Assembly: GCA_963556145.1 (NCBI GenBank)
Contig: OY744463.1
Coordinates: 4,960,001-5,024,000, forward strand
From: Hygrocybe punicea
Taxonomy: Eukaryota > Basidiomycota > Agaricomycetes > Agaricales > Hygrophoraceae
DNA: 64,000 nt
Direction of reading: 5' to 3'
Made by a program: the position numbers and the translations under genes. Numbering within the stretch: position 1 is the first letter of the stretch; every line of letters starts with the position of its first letter. This document shows positions 46,401 through 59,272 of this stretch, one piece after another. A model generated the notes under the pieces. That model searched no databases, was not told the DNA's origin, and was given only the letters and a program-made list of their open reading frames with translations.

Positions 46401-49400
46401 TCTACTCATTGGAGTTAGTGGAAGTGGCAAGGTGAGCATTCGAGGTAACAATTATTGTTTCGAATCCTGATAATCCCATAGACTACGCTATCTCGCTTCG
46501 TTGCATGGATGAATGGTCTGAGCATCTTTCAAATAAAAGTCTCAAACAAGTACACAGGAGACGATTTTGACGACGATCTACGCACTGTCCTTCGCCGTGC
46601 CGGTTGCAAAGGCGAGAAGATCTGTTTCATCATGGATGAGTCCAATGTTCTTGATTCCGGATTTTTGGAGCGCATGAATACACTCCTCGCCAATGCCGAG
46701 GTCCCTGGTCTTTTTGAGGGAGACGAGCATGCTGCGCTCATGACGGCTTGTAAAGAAGGCTCTCAACGTGAAGGTTTGATGCTGGACTCTCACGAAGAGC
46801 TTTATCGCTGGTTTACTCAGCAGGTTGCGAAGAACCTTCACGTGGTTTTCACTATGAATCCTCCTGAAAATGGTCTAGCTTCGCGTGCTGCCACTTCTCC
46901 AGCTTTGTTTAATCGTTGCGTTCTCGATTGGTTTGGGGATTGGTCAGATCAGGCTTTCTATCAAGTCGGCATCGAATTCACCCATACCCTCGATCTCGAC
47001 TTGCCTTCTTATAACCCACCAGTCCATTTCCCGATTGCTTATCGGGCTCTCTCAATGCCACCCCTACACCGCACGGCTGTAGTCAACGCGTTGGTACATG
47101 TGCATCAGTCTCTACATGAAATTAACCAGCGAATCAGTCGTCGCCAAGGTCGTTATAACTATGTGACACCGCGGCACTATTTGGACTTGTGAGTAATCGT
47201 TTAATTGCAACATGATTGTCTACTTAAACATTTCCAAGCATCAATCATTACGTTCGCCTCTACAGGGAAAAACGCGACGAATTGGAGGAACAGCAACGTC
47301 ACCTACATGTCGGCCTTGATAAGCTCAAAGACACAGTGACACAAGTTGAGCAATTGCGAAAGAGTCTCGCAGTTAAACGGTCACAACTGGTGGCCAAGGA
47401 TGCTGAAGCAAACGAGAAGCTCAAGCGTATGGTTGCTGATCAGCAGGAAGCCGAACAGCAAAAAGCCGCGTCCATCCAAATTCAAGCTGCCCTAGTCGAA
47501 CAAGATCAGCATATCGAGCAGCGTCGCGCCGTGGTAATGGCCGATCTAGCTGACGCCGAGCCAGCTGTCCTTGACGCTCAGGCGGCAGTCAGCAACATCA
47601 GGAGGCAACATTTGCAAGAAGTTCGCACAATGGCCAATCCTCCAGAAGCCGTGAAATTGGCTATGGAGTCCGTTTGTACGATCCTCGGTCATAAAATCGA
47701 CAGCTGGCGAACTGTTACTGGTATCATACGACGCGAGGACTTCATCCAAAGAATTGTCAATTTCGACACAGCGAACCAATTGACCAAGCAATTGCGCGAT
47801 ATTATGAAGAAAGATTTCCTGAGCCGACCATCCTATAATTTCGAGACTGTCCAGCGCGCCAGTAAAGCTTGTGGGCCCCTTGTCAAGTGGGCTCTTGCAC
47901 AAGTCCGATTCTCCGAAATCTTGGACAAAGTAGAGCCGTTACGCAACGAGGTTCAATCCTTGGAAAAACAGGCAGAGAACACGAAGCAAAAGGCCAGGGA
48001 CATCATTGACATGATCACTGATCTGGAGGCGAAGATTGCGACGTACAAAGCTGAATATGCGTTGCTCATTAGTGAAACGCAAGCCATCAAGTCTGAGATG
48101 GAACGTGTTCAAAGTAAGGTGGACCGAAGTATGAAGTTGTTGGAAAGTCTATCATCGGAACGAGGCCGATGGGAATCCGGAAGTCATACCTTCGATGCGG
48201 AGATGAGCACAATAGTTGGTGATGTCCTCCTTTCAGCGGCGTTCCTGGCATACGGTGGATTCTTTGATCAGCATTATCGCGAAGTAATGTGGCAAGAGTG
48301 GTCGAATCACCTTGCTGAAGCTTACATCAAGTTCAAACCAGAATTGTCACTTACCGAATACCTTTCCACGGCCGATGACCGTTTGGGTTGGCAGTCAAAA
48401 TCGTTACCCTCGGATAACTTGACGACTGAAAACGCAATCATGCTGAAGCGCTTCAACCGGTACCCATTAATAATCGATCCCACTGGCCAAGCGACAACAT
48501 TTTTGCTAAATGAATACCGCGATCGTAAGATAACAGTGACCAGTTTCTTGGATGAAGCTTTCCTCAAGGTCCTCGAGAGCGCTCTTCGATTTGGCAATCC
48601 CCTCCTGATTCAGGATGTGGAACACCTTGATCCCATTCTTAATGCTGTTCTGAATAAAGAGATAAGAAGAACTGGAGGACGTGTCCTGATTCGTCTCGGT
48701 AGCCAGGATATCGACTTCTCACCCGCATTTACAATGTTCTTGTCAACTCGGGATCCGTCCACCGAATTCTCTCCTGATATATGCAGTCGCGTCACCTTTG
48801 TGAATTTTACAATGACCAGAAGTAGTCTGCAAAGCCAATCGTTGGACCAAGTCCTGAAGGTGGAGCGTCCGGATACGGAACGCAAAAGGACTGACCTTAT
48901 GAAGGTCCAAGGGGAATTCCGTTTACGTCTCCGAACTCTAGAGAAGTTACTCCTTCAGGTCCTCAACGAGTCAACTGGGAACATCCTCGACGACGACAAG
49001 GTCATCGACACCCTGGAGACTTTGAAACGAGAAGCTGCTGATATCACGTCGAAAGTCGAAGAGACTGATCTTGTTATGAGGGAGGTTGAACAAGTGACAG
49101 CTGAATACCTCCCTTTGGCCCAAGCCTGCAGCTCTGTGTACTTCGTGCTGGAGCAACTGAATCTGGTCAATCACTTTTACCAATTCTCTTTGCGGTTTTT
49201 CCTCGATATATTCGATCATATCCTGCATCACAACCCAAATCTCAAGAGCGTCACTGGTTACAGTCGTCGGCGCGACGTTCTCCTCAACGACCTCTTCCTC
49301 GTGGTTTACCGGCGAACTTCCCGAGCACTCTTCTATCGAGACCATGTTATGCTCGCGGTGCTTTTATCACAAGTCAAGTTGCGTGGAGAGGAGGAAATAG

Positions 49401-51846
49401 GAGACGAACTCGAGTTCTTGTTAGAAAGTGGAGATGGCGTTTCCGTTGGCTCTAGTGGTCTATTGACAAATTCTGTGCTAACCGCCGATCAAACGCTCCG
49501 ACTCGAGACCTATGCGAAACGACCAATTTTCAGGCCGGTTCAGGTACATTTCAAGGAGCACGAGAAGGATTGGATACCCTTCCTGGAATCGAGCAACCCT
49601 GAATTATCTGTACCCTCGCCTTGGGAAGCAAGCAGCCGTGAGTTTGGCTTTATTTATTTGCCTCCTGCCCGGTTTGATTTCAATGTTAGCTGCTGTCGAG
49701 GCAATCCGTGCCATGATGATCATCAAATGTTTCAGACCCGATCGATTACTGCAAGCAACTGCGTCCTTTGTTCGGATAGTCTTCAATACCGATCTTTCTG
49801 ACGAATCCGGTCTTGACCTCGAAGCCATGGTTACACATGAAGTTCCATCTACTACACCATTGGCTCTCATTTCTGTTCCAGGATATGATGCCAGTTATCG
49901 TGTCGAGCACTTGATACAGAACACTGGAGCTAGATCCTCGTCTGTTGCCATGGGTTCGCAAGAAGGTTTCACATTGGCCGACCAAGCCATTGCTACAGCG
50001 TCCCGTCAAGGTTCCTGGGTGCTCCTCAAAAATGTCCATCTGGCTCCGTCTTGGCTGGGCCAACTGGAGAAGAAACTTCAGACCTTGAATCCGCACCGGA
50101 ATTTTCGTCTGTTCCTTACTATGGAAGCGAACCCTTCTATCCCAGTTAACATCTTGCGCCAGTCCCGTCTCATTATGAACGAGCCGCCCCCAGGTATCAA
50201 AGCCAACCTTCTCGATTCTCTTCGCAGCATACCGTCCGCGCGTCTCTCCCAAGGACCTACTGAAAAGGTTCGGCTATATTTCTTGCTGGCCTGGTTCCAC
50301 GCAGTAGTACAAGAACGTCTACGTTACGTTCCACTAGGATGGAGCAAAACCTACGACTTCAATGATTCGGATTTGGCGTCAGCTTCCGGCACAATTGACT
50401 CATGGCTCAATACAGTTGCCAAAGGCAGGGCAAACATTAACCCTGCATCAATTCCCTGGGATGCTTTGCGCACACTCGTTAAACAATCCGTGTACGGTGG
50501 AAGAATTGACAGTGACTTTGACCAGAGAATCTTGGATGCATTTGTCGATGGTTTATTTACACCCGCGGCATACAATGTGGACTTTGACCTCGTACCCAAC
50601 ATTGGGGGAGCTCAACTCCTGAGTGCCCCAGATGGCACAAAATTGGAACATTTCTTGACTTGGGTGCAGCGCTTACCCGACCGAGAACCGCCGTCATGGC
50701 TCAGTCTACCACCGACAGCCGAGCGCGTCATCGCTGTCGCGCAAGGTAAATCCATGCAATCTTTTAACGCAGAACTATCCTAACGGGTTGCAGGCAACGA
50801 ACTTCTTGGCAAACTTCGCAAAATGAGAATGCTAGCGGATGATGACGACGATACGACTCCCGTAGCTGGCCCTTCGAAGAGTCAGACTTCTCAGCAACCA
50901 GCGTGGATGAGAAGCCTCTTAGAGCGTTCTCACGAATGGCTATCCCATTTGCCCGTGGTGTGTCCCGCTCATCTGCGACAATTCTAGCTTGGCGACTGAC
51001 ATTTCAACCGCAGAAATTCAATACACTCCCTAAACAATCCAGTGACAGCCAAGATCCACTACATCGATTGTTCTCCCGGGAGGGCACCATCGGCCGCAAA
51101 CTTCTTGATCAGGTTGACAAGGATCTCAATGATGTCGTGAAGGTTTGCGAGGGCAAGCTGAAGCAAACCAACCACCTGCGTACTCTGATGAGTTCTCTTA
51201 CCAAGGGTTCGTTTGGTTGCTCCAATCTTTTGTCTTCGGTGCTTAAGAAATCTATTCAGGCACAATACCTGATCACTGGCGGCGGTACAAAGTCAATAAA
51301 TCTATGGCGGTATCGGAATGGATCGCAAATCTGGCTCGTCGTTTAGCTCAATTAGATAAGATTTCTGGCATGGATAATTTGAACGATGTCGAGGTCTGGC
51401 TCGGAGGTCTATTCTTCCCTGAAGCATATATCACGGCGACAAGACAAGCGGTTGCCCATCGGAAGAGGTGGAGTTTAGAGACTTTACATTTGAGGCTTGA
51501 TATCGAGCGTGTGAATGATCCTGGGGCTTACGTTGTAGATGGTAGGTCGTGGAAGTCATCCTTCATTCTACAATACTGACATCGTTTATATTCAGGCCTT
51601 GCGTTGGAAGGCGCCGCGTGGTCTATCGATAAGCTGGTCCTTAATGATGGCGAGGCAGTTAGGCTGAATCCTTCTCAAATTCGCTGGGTCCAGTCAAACG
51701 AGTCTTCCATTGAAAATCTGGTGAACCTGCCAGTGTACTTGAACAACGACCGCAGCGATGTGTTATTCACTGTTGACTTGCCTTTCGACGGGAGCACGGA
51801 CACTTTGGTAGCGATGAGGGCCGTATGTCTTACAGCGGGCGGATAG
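40440..51846 (+). CDS. dhc2: Cytoplasmic dynein heavy chain, motor-only gene (no tail)
   Basis: Minus-end-directed microtubule motor. The protein starts [18 protein letters not shown] then QDLKRK, which aligns near residue 1100 of a full-length heavy chain, so the linker and the whole motor are present but the dimerisation tail is not. P-loops: AAA1 GPAGTGKT (split by an intron near 43120-43170), AAA2 GPSGSGKT (about 44210), AAA3 GPPGSGKT (about 45390), AAA4 GVSGSGKT (split near 46430). [11 protein letters not shown] marks AAA1 Walker B. The stalk coiled coil and microtubule-binding domain lie at about 47280-48150, AAA5-AAA6 after that, and the C-terminal region ends at 51846. Short introns all keep frame, so this is no decayed fragment. 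From memory, agarics such as Schizophyllum split the heavy chain into tail (dhc1) and motor (dhc2) genes, which this fits. The symbol follows that usage. Confidence 0.92.
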
Positions 51847-51958
51847 ACAGGCAATGACAAGTATTGATATATATACCAACACACCACACCCCATACCCAT
51901 CACGACACATATCTATAGCGACATCAAATTTTGTATAGCTACGCTTTCTAAGTTATTT

Positions 51959-53219
51959 TCAAGCTCTATTTACGTCAAGGGTATGAACAACGCCGCCACG
52001 AGCTATTTCCAACACTTTCCAATCAATCTCTACACCAGTTTCTCGGAAAATAGCTCGAGCATCTTCGGCAATAGCATCGAAACCGTCCGTTGCGAGGGCC
52101 AAAATGGTAGGGCCCCCACCAGAAAGACAGAGGCCGAGAAGGCCGGGATGAGTAGTAGGTGTTATTCGGGTTGTAACCTCTAGGAAACCTGGCATCTGGA
52201 AACGGAATTTCATGTATTGTTGAGTGACCAGAATGAGAAGACTCACCAACGCTTGTCGATACGGTTGATGCACACGATCTTGCATGGCTTCGTAAATTAA
52301 TTCGGGGTCAGGAGGAGACTGTGCAAGGGCAGTGGTCAGCACAGCCAGTCGTTGTAGGTTGAACACCTGCAATAGGCCTCTCAGTACACGCGACAAGTTG
52401 AAAAAAAAAAAAAAAAAAAGGGTTTCTGCTCACGAGGTCTTTGCGAGAATACAATAGAGGCAAAATGTCCCTAGCCTTGGCTGTGCTTAACTCAAACCGG
52501 GGAATTATAGCTAGGGCTTTGATATTCTTCGACCAGCCAAATCGAACATAGTGACCGATGCCGACTGGTGGCATTGGCGGGTTGAGTCCCCAGTCCCTGC
52601 CGGCATCAGAAGGATACTCGGGCAAGACTTCACTCAGAGGCACGCTAGCAGCCTCTGTTGCAGCTTCATCAAGCTCTCTCAGATACGAACCGACAAATCC
52701 ACCAATGAGACCAGCGGTAACGTTATCCGGGTGACGTTCCACCATAAGCGCGAAATCGAGCATGCGTTGTGTGGAAAGCTGAAACTGACCGATTTCATTC
52801 CCCAGAAGCACACCCGCAACGACTGCAGCCCCTGAGGATCCTAAGCCACGGCCAAAGGGTATTTCGTTCTGTACGGTGATGGTGACATGGGAAGGGAATC
52901 GGAGAACATTGTGGCATCGCAGGACGTACAGAGCAACACGGGTGGTGAGGTTTTTATAAGGGTCCAGAGGAACCTCAGAGGCACCCTCTCCTGTATAGAT
53001 TAGTGCGGGTGGGACGTAGGGAAATCCGGGCTGTATTGTCACGGTGAGGGTGAGTGACAGGGAAAGGGCAAGCCCGACGACATCAAAACCAGGTCCGATA
53101 TTTGCAGACGTCGCAGGAACTTGTATGATAAATGAACGCGAGGCATTTCCTGGTCGCGTTTGAATTTGAACAAAAATTCTGCAAACTTTTCTCAGCGCAA
53201 GTGACTCACCTGATTCCAT
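51959..53219 (-). CDS. THR1: Homoserine kinase
   Basis: A GHMP-family kinase that phosphorylates homoserine, the penultimate step of threonine synthesis, in the cytosol. A short first exon (MESG, start 53219) joins to NASRSFIIQVPATSANIGPGFDVVGLAL. The ATP loop IPFGRGLGSSGAAVVAGVLLG and the C-terminal LCLSGGGPTILAL are both intact, with VERHPDNVTAGLIGGF in between. Introns near 53170, 52400 and 52220 are placed in frame. The one near 52400 contains a run of about 20 T on the coding strand. The stop is at 51959, about 110 bp from the dynein stop (convergent). Confidence 0.92.
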
Positions 53220-55028
53220 TGTAGACTGGACACTGGACTGCACTTTCCGCGCAACTGCCCTGGAATGTGCAATGAAGGCGGTATCTCTCTCTCAAAGGAC
53301 TACAAGTAACGGTGACGGGTGAAGAAAACAATTACGCGAGCTAATTATGTACAGAGCTTCACTATCTGGTCCCATGATGATGGCATTGTCGAAATCGTGT
53401 TGAGCGCAATTCCACAATTATACTTCACGTTGTTCACAACGCAAAACTCATGAATAATTGGCAGGAAACCTTGCGCTGTCCCCTTATCGGAGACGTTGAA
53501 CGTTTTCCAAAGTCTTTTCACAACGACTCGGGAATCACTGGATGGACCGTGGCCGGACTTTCATCAACATCTCCTTCCATTCTCACGTCGTCCCGAATAA
53601 CTCGACGCGAAGGTCGCGATGAACCTCTTGCGCAATCAATGAGACGACAAGCCGTAACCGTCCCTGCGATTCACTCGACCTGATCGCCGCTCCCTGACAA
53701 ATGGAGATGCCAATCACTCTAGCTCGCAAAAGCTCTCAGTTGCCGTAACTTAACAGCGTTCTCAAGCACTATCCAACAGTGTTCTGTGTACAGTTTTTCG
53801 ACCTATGCGCAAACGTCCTTTCTCCTCAGAATTGACGGCTGATGTTACTGCTGTTCCATGTTTGATGTGAAATGGACCAAATAAGAAGATAAAGGCGCGA
53901 TGTTGTCGAGTAAATAGTAGGTTTTCATCTGCATTCTCATGATCTCCCATTGATTTGGAGTCGTGTTACAGGTGGGGTTGATACGATAATTTGTCGTTGC
54001 CTGCAGTTGTACAACGAGTTGATCCGCACAGACAGGTTGCTGGCTACGATTATGCGTTTGAAGGCATGTCGGTATGTGTAACCCTCTAGATCTCAGCCGT
54101 AATAAGATTTGTCTCCATTGGAATCCATCCGTTACTTTGGTTAGTGGAGACGTGGTTGATTGTCACTGGCAGTTTGGAGAACTACGGTGGCTATCCCGAA
54201 GGGCGCCATTGTTTTCCAGGGAACTCGTTACGCGTTCAAGTATTTGCAGATGCGATACTACGCAAAATCAGAACAAGAATAGCCAGATTAATATTCTTTG
54301 TTTTTCCTGGAATCCTGGCGGTTCCCTTGAGTTTCGTTTGTTGTATTGATAATGTGACGCGAAACAAAAAACAATAAACCCATAAAACCCACATATACTA
54401 CCTTTTTTTTTTCTCATTTCTCAAATTTTATCCCTACCCACGTGCCTTCTCCCGCCTGTAATCGCCTTTTAACTTTTATTTAAATTTCAAATACACTTTA
54501 TTCATTTCAAAACTGCCTGTTCACTGTAGAATTACACTGTGGTCGCGATCAATAAATGATGAGTTCTTACAGAGATGATCAATGATCAATGATATGTAGC
54601 AGGAGAAAGAGCCAAAAGACCGACACCGAGGCGAGTTTCGCAGTTGCCGCAATCAAAAGAACGGCGAAGAGTCACCGCAAACTTGATATCACTCGGTCAA
54701 GTCGGACAATCAGTTTCAGCCGTCTGATTCTCCGTAGGGGTGAAAAATAGGGGTTTTATGCTGATCATCAGATACAATACCTTGATGCACTCGACTAGGA
54801 CATATCACACTGGATGTTTTGCTCGCGATCTAATTCCAATTTGACTGGACTAGTCGACTTTACGGGGACGACATGTAGAAAACTAAGGTACGAATGTTTA
54901 CAACACTACACGCACCGCGAGGCAGGCGGTCAAAAAATGAGAAGTGAAATTCTACTCGGAACTCGGTGCATTATATCAACTACTGGGACCAACAACGGAC
55001 AACTCAACGGAGAGGACCCGGCAGTCAA
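53220..55028. other. 1.8 kb without a supportable gene
   Basis: Short frames occur (for example 53450-53683 plus and 54074-54349 plus), but none resembles a known protein and no spliced model stood out. The stretch at 54360-54560 is AT-rich. It probably contains the THR1 promoter, 3' sequence of the secreted gene and neutral DNA. Confidence 0.4.
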
Positions 55029-56478
55029 TTACAGATTGCTGCGCGAGAGCTGCGAACGCTTCCCTGCGGCTGCCTGGGCAGTAGTGGTAGCCTGGGCGGC
55101 TGAGGTAGTGGCAGCCTGAGCAGCCGGGGTGGCCGAAGTGCTAACGGCGGCGGCGGCAGCAGCAGAAGTGGTGGCAGCAGCAGCGGCATCAGAGGAAGTG
55201 GTGGCAGCGGCAGCGGCAGCAGAGGAAGTGGCGGCAGCAGCAGCGGCAGCAGAGGAAGCGGTGGCGGCGGCAGCTGCATCAGAGGAAGCGGTGGCAACGG
55301 CAGCTGCAACAGTTGCGTTGGCGGCGGCAGCACCTCCATCAGCCACGGTGAACTGAGAAACAGAAAAAAATTAATATATATATATATATATATATTGTGT
55401 GCAAGGAAAAGTTGCACTCACGTAGACTACGTCATCGAGGGATCCATGTTGAGCGACGGGTACGAGGACGGGTTGATGGTTAGCGGCGGTGTTGATGGTG
55501 GAGACCTTGTAAACACCAGCGGGGAGACCATTCGTGACATCAGCGGTGAGAATGCCGTTGACCGCTGCCGCGTTCAAGCCCTTGAAGAAGGCGAACGTTT
55601 TCGGGTTGTTGGGGGTGGTCTGGGCGAGGTCGGTGAGAAGCTCGACGACGACGTGGGAGTGCCCGAGGATCTGGCCTGAACCGTCGAGTTGCTGGGGCGC
55701 GGCGAAGTAGTTCTGCTGTGCGTTCACGAAGTTACCGGTGACGAAGTTGGCGACAGCCACGGAGATGGTGAAAGGCTTCTTGGTGGCAATAACAGCACCA
55801 TTCGTGGGGAAAGTAAACTTCGCCGAGGGCATGTGCTCGGTTGAGGGGATGATACCCATGGGTGCAGGGTTGCAAGATCCGGTAGTGATTTGTTGGCCGT
55901 TGGTGATGGGCAATTGCGGGACGGTGGCGCAGAAGTTGATAAAGTTGTTCCCGGAAGTGAGGGATGCAACCTGTCCAACGCCTGGGACATTCTGACCGTC
56001 GTTCTCGAAGCCCTTGGCAATCACTGAGGGGTCGAGAGTGAGGGAGTTCTGAATATCCGCGTTGCCTGCGGTGGCAGTCGTGACCGTGTTGACGGCGCCG
56101 GCGGCGGATGCGGTAGAGTTAGCCGCAGTAGTGGCAGCGGCAGTAGTGGCAGCTGCAGTAGTGGCAGCTGCAGCTGCACTAGAGGCGGTGGTGGTGGCGG
56201 CGGCGGCGGCGGCAGCGCTGGTTGTCGAAAGCACAGCGGCCACACTGGTTGTGGCAGCCACGGAGGACACAGCCGAAGTGGAAGCGACGGCTTTGGTAGT
56301 GTTGGCCTAGATAGAGAACAGAGTCACAACCAAGACGGTACAATAAGATTGGATGCTCTCTTACCCCACCACGGCCTCTTCCACCACCACGACGACCACG
56401 ACCACCCTTACCCCTGCCAGTGGGGCGGGCGGCAACAGCCAATGCGAGAGCGAGAGTGAGGAATACGGCGCACTTCAT
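55029..56478 (-). CDS. Secreted Ala/Thr-rich protein, paralog 1
   Basis: The signal peptide is clear: MKCAVFLTLALALAVAARP. It is followed by a Gly/Arg run (GRGKGGRGRRGGGRGRGG), a low-complexity Ala/Thr/Ser linker, then a conserved domain of about 190 residues (SLTLDPSVIAKGFENDGQ, NNFINFCATVPQLPITNGQQ, HSHVVVE, AFFKGLNAAAVNGILTADVT, INTAANHQPVLVPVAQHGS). After an intron with an (AT)n tract (about 55352-55420), YFTVADGG leads into a second long Ala/Ser/Thr tail. The domain family is a secreted one in agarics with no proven activity that I know. Compared with paralog 2, the N-terminal Cys-rich module is absent. Tails rich in Ser and Thr suggest O-glycosylation and a cell-wall location (inference). 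No GPI signal is visible. Confidence 0.8.
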
Positions 56479-57680
56479 TGCGAAGGTATGTCGTTGAGCG
56501 AAAAAGTCGAAGTATAAAGAATGGAAGTTGTCAAAAGAGGAGACACCAGGTCCAAGTCGTTGAGGATTCGAACACGAGAACTGGGGCGACGATCACTGAT
56601 CGTAGGGCCTGGAGTATTGAGAAAGGAGAAGAGAAAGACCAAGGTGAGGATGGGTTGTTGATTTGGGGGCACTTCTTATAAGACGCAGCATGTTGCGTTT
56701 GTTTTCTGATGGGGCAACCGTCGCAACACAAAATGCAGGAGCGCCAGCTGTCAAGGCACTCCCCTTGGTGACCGCACTCTTTTGAATTGGAAAAATATTA
56801 ACGCGCCTTGACGACGGCACAACAGACCCTGCTTGACAGGCCCTACGGTAGTAGTACCAGGGTTTTTTTCATTATGCGGTTTTTTTCATTATGCGTGTAC
56901 CGTTTATTCTTCGATGCTCTCCGCAGGGCATTGCAGTCCTGTCTTTGAACAAAGGAAAGCAAGTTCTGAAGGGTATAGGTTCTGAAGTCAATCTATCAAA
57001 CAGGAGGCGGTTAGTTGTCAAGGCCGAAGTTGAACCTGTGTCATGATATACACGAATATCCGAGGGCTATTTTTAGGTTTGGGCGGTCTACCATCGCCTG
57101 CGCCCCTCAACTTCGCAGAGAGATTCAGCGGCTGTCGAGAGCGAATAGCCTCTGGTCGCGATGAACCACTCAAACGCCGTCTACGGTAGCCATTGGATAA
57201 TGTCAAGGTGTCAGGCACTGCTTCGGAATATGGTCTGTCGCGGCGAAAAAGATTTGGTTGTCCAGGTATCAGAGGCTTCACATAACGTTTGGGTGGCGAG
57301 TCGGCGGCTAGATACTGCGCACATTCGCCTGACAACGCCAATCATTTGCAGCTGCATGATGGCTTGCGTCCTTGGGTACCGGAACTCGAAGGCGCCCTCT
57401 CGCCTGTTTATTACTACACGGTACACCGGCAAGCAACAACGCCTTCGAAAATGCATGGTGATACGTTGGCGTGCACGGACCGCGACCCAAAAATACATTT
57501 GGTGGCAACCTGCCATTGATATTCTTCCTTTTGTTTTCAGGCGACTACAACCGCCTGTCGTATAGTGATATCGACGTTCCGACTAGAATCCTATTATGAC
57601 TATCTACGGGAATAAGTGGCTAATAAAATAGTGATTTTACATTCCAAGCGTGAAAGAATTCGAAGAGAAAGTTCACTGAA
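56479..57680. other. Region between the two secreted paralogs
   Basis: About 1.2 kb. It holds the promoter of paralog 1, with TATAAG on the minus strand at 56675-56680 about 200 bp before its ATG, and a direct duplication TTTTTTTCATTATGCG near 56865-56895. The minus strand at 57018-57341 has an open frame with a basic, Pro/Arg-rich composition (SPPKRYVKPLIPGQPNLFRR). It could be an exon of a small unrecognised gene but cannot be supported further. Confidence 0.4.
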
Positions 57681-59017
57681 CTATGCGACCGTGAACTGTG
57701 TGTGGAACCGTGGTTAGTTATGTAAAAGATCAAACACTGCGAAATCCGATGCTCACGTAAATCACATCGTCGACGGAACCGTGTTGAGCGACTGGCACGA
57801 GGACCGGCTGGTGGTTCGCTGCGGTATTGATAGTAGAGATCTTGTAGGAACCAGCGGGAAGACCATTCGTGACGTCAACTGTGAGAATGCCATTGACCGC
57901 TGCCGCGTTCAAGCCCTTGAAGAAGGCAAACTTATTCGGGTCGGTGGGGGAGGACTGCTTGAATGAGGTGAGATGCTCGATGACTATGTGAGAGTGCCCG
58001 ATTATTCGGCCTTTCGCGTCGAGCTGCTGGGGCGCAGCAAAGTAGTTTTGTTGTGCGTTGACGAAGTGACCTGTTTCCATGTTTGTGATGGCAAGGGAGA
58101 CCGTGAACTGCTTGTTCGCATGGACTGTTCCCAAGTTTTGAGGGGAGGTGAACTTTGCAGACGGCATGTTCGCGGTGGACGGGATGAAACCCATCGGGGC
58201 AGGATTGCACGATCCAGTCGTGATCTGCTTGCCGTTGGTGATGGGTATTTGCGGGACGGTGGCGCAGAAATTGATAAAGTTGTTCCGGGAAGTGAGGGAT
58301 GCAACCTGACCAGCTTCTGGGGCAGTCTGACCGTCGTTCTGGAAGCCAACCGCAATCACAGAGGGGTCGAGAGTGAGTGACTTTTGGAGATCCTTAATAT
58401 TGTTTACCGCGGTGCTTTTAGTGCCGTTGCTGACGGAAACAGTGGAACTGGCAGTGGCGGCCTGAGCAATCGTTTATGAACTGTTCTTTTCAGATAAGCA
58501 GTTCTGGAACTGACCGTGGAAGTAGTGGTGGTAGTAGTAGTAGGAGCAGGGGCATCCGCAGAGGATGATGAGCCAGAGCTGGCATTTGCGCCGGTAGCAG
58601 CAATACGAGAGTCGACATCAGCTTGAGTTGTGCAAACGACGGATGTTCCCGGAGCGTTGACCAATGGTACAGCGGCACAGCTATTGGATGAATGAATTTA
58701 TGGAGTCATCGAGGCGCCATTTACTACTGACATTGTTCCGCTGGGACAATCTTGAGAAATGAACTTGCCGTTATTACAGAGAGCAAATGCGTTATTGATA
58801 CAGGCTGGTTCGTCTTTCGAGCACGCAGAGGCAGCGGTGAGGGATTTGAATTTGTTGCTGATTCCAAATCAGCTCTTCGAAGAGGAGAAAATGAGGATAT
58901 TTCATACTTCAAGGCGATGGCATCCAGACCGTTTTGCAGAGTGAAAGTGGCACGACGTGATGGCAAGGCTGAGGCAACCAGTGCAAGAGCCAAAGTAGAG
59001 CAGATGGGGTACTTCAT
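57681..59017 (-). CDS. Secreted protein with N-terminal Cys-rich (CBM19-like) module, paralog 2
   Basis: Signal peptide MKYPICSTLALALVASALP. The next part, after an intron, reads NKFKSLTAASACSKDEPACI, FALCNNGKFISQDCPSGTM, then CAAVPLVNAPGTSVVCTT. This module has six or more cysteines and resembles chitin-binding CBM19 domains. A Ser/Thr linker leads to the same C-terminal domain as paralog 1 (SLTLDPSVIAVGFQNDGQ, NNFINFCATVPQIPITNGKQ, AFFKGLNAAAVNGILTVDVT). After a last intron it ends DDVIYFTVA and stops at 57681, without the Ala-rich tail of paralog 1. The C-terminal domains are about three-quarters identical by eye, pointing to tandem duplication. The role is probably extracellular wall binding; this is inference. 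Confidence 0.8.
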
Positions 59018-59118
59018 TGGGGAGTAAAATGAAGGTGCGTTAAAGAAATGTGTTGGACAGCCAGGTCAACGGGGAAGGGGGAAGGGACAACCACAGTACC
59101 AGGACTGGCAAGGAGAAA

Positions 59119-59124
59119 TATATA
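59119..59124 (-). promoter_or_regulatory. Possible TATA box of secreted paralog 2
   Basis: TATATA on the minus strand lies about 100 bp upstream of the ATG at 59017, a plausible distance for a strongly expressed secreted-protein gene. Position alone supports it. Confidence 0.4.
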
Positions 59125-59272
59125 GAGGGGCTCAGGGGGCTTGTACGGAACGCCTATGGGTTTTAAGGCTTTCCGCAGGCCACATGCAGGAAAACAATGT
59201 TTGCAGTTCATTGTTGCGGAACAGTCGACTCCTGTCCCGATTTGGAACTTGAAGCGATCGGATCACGTGTTC

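Noticed and set aside
53450..53683. Small plus-strand gene after THR1
   Set aside because: The frame has no recognisable motif, no consistent spliced extension and no support beyond being open.
56560..56600. Possible tRNA B-box (GATTCGAAC)
   Set aside because: The flanking bases do not form a T-stem and no A-box or acceptor stem is present.
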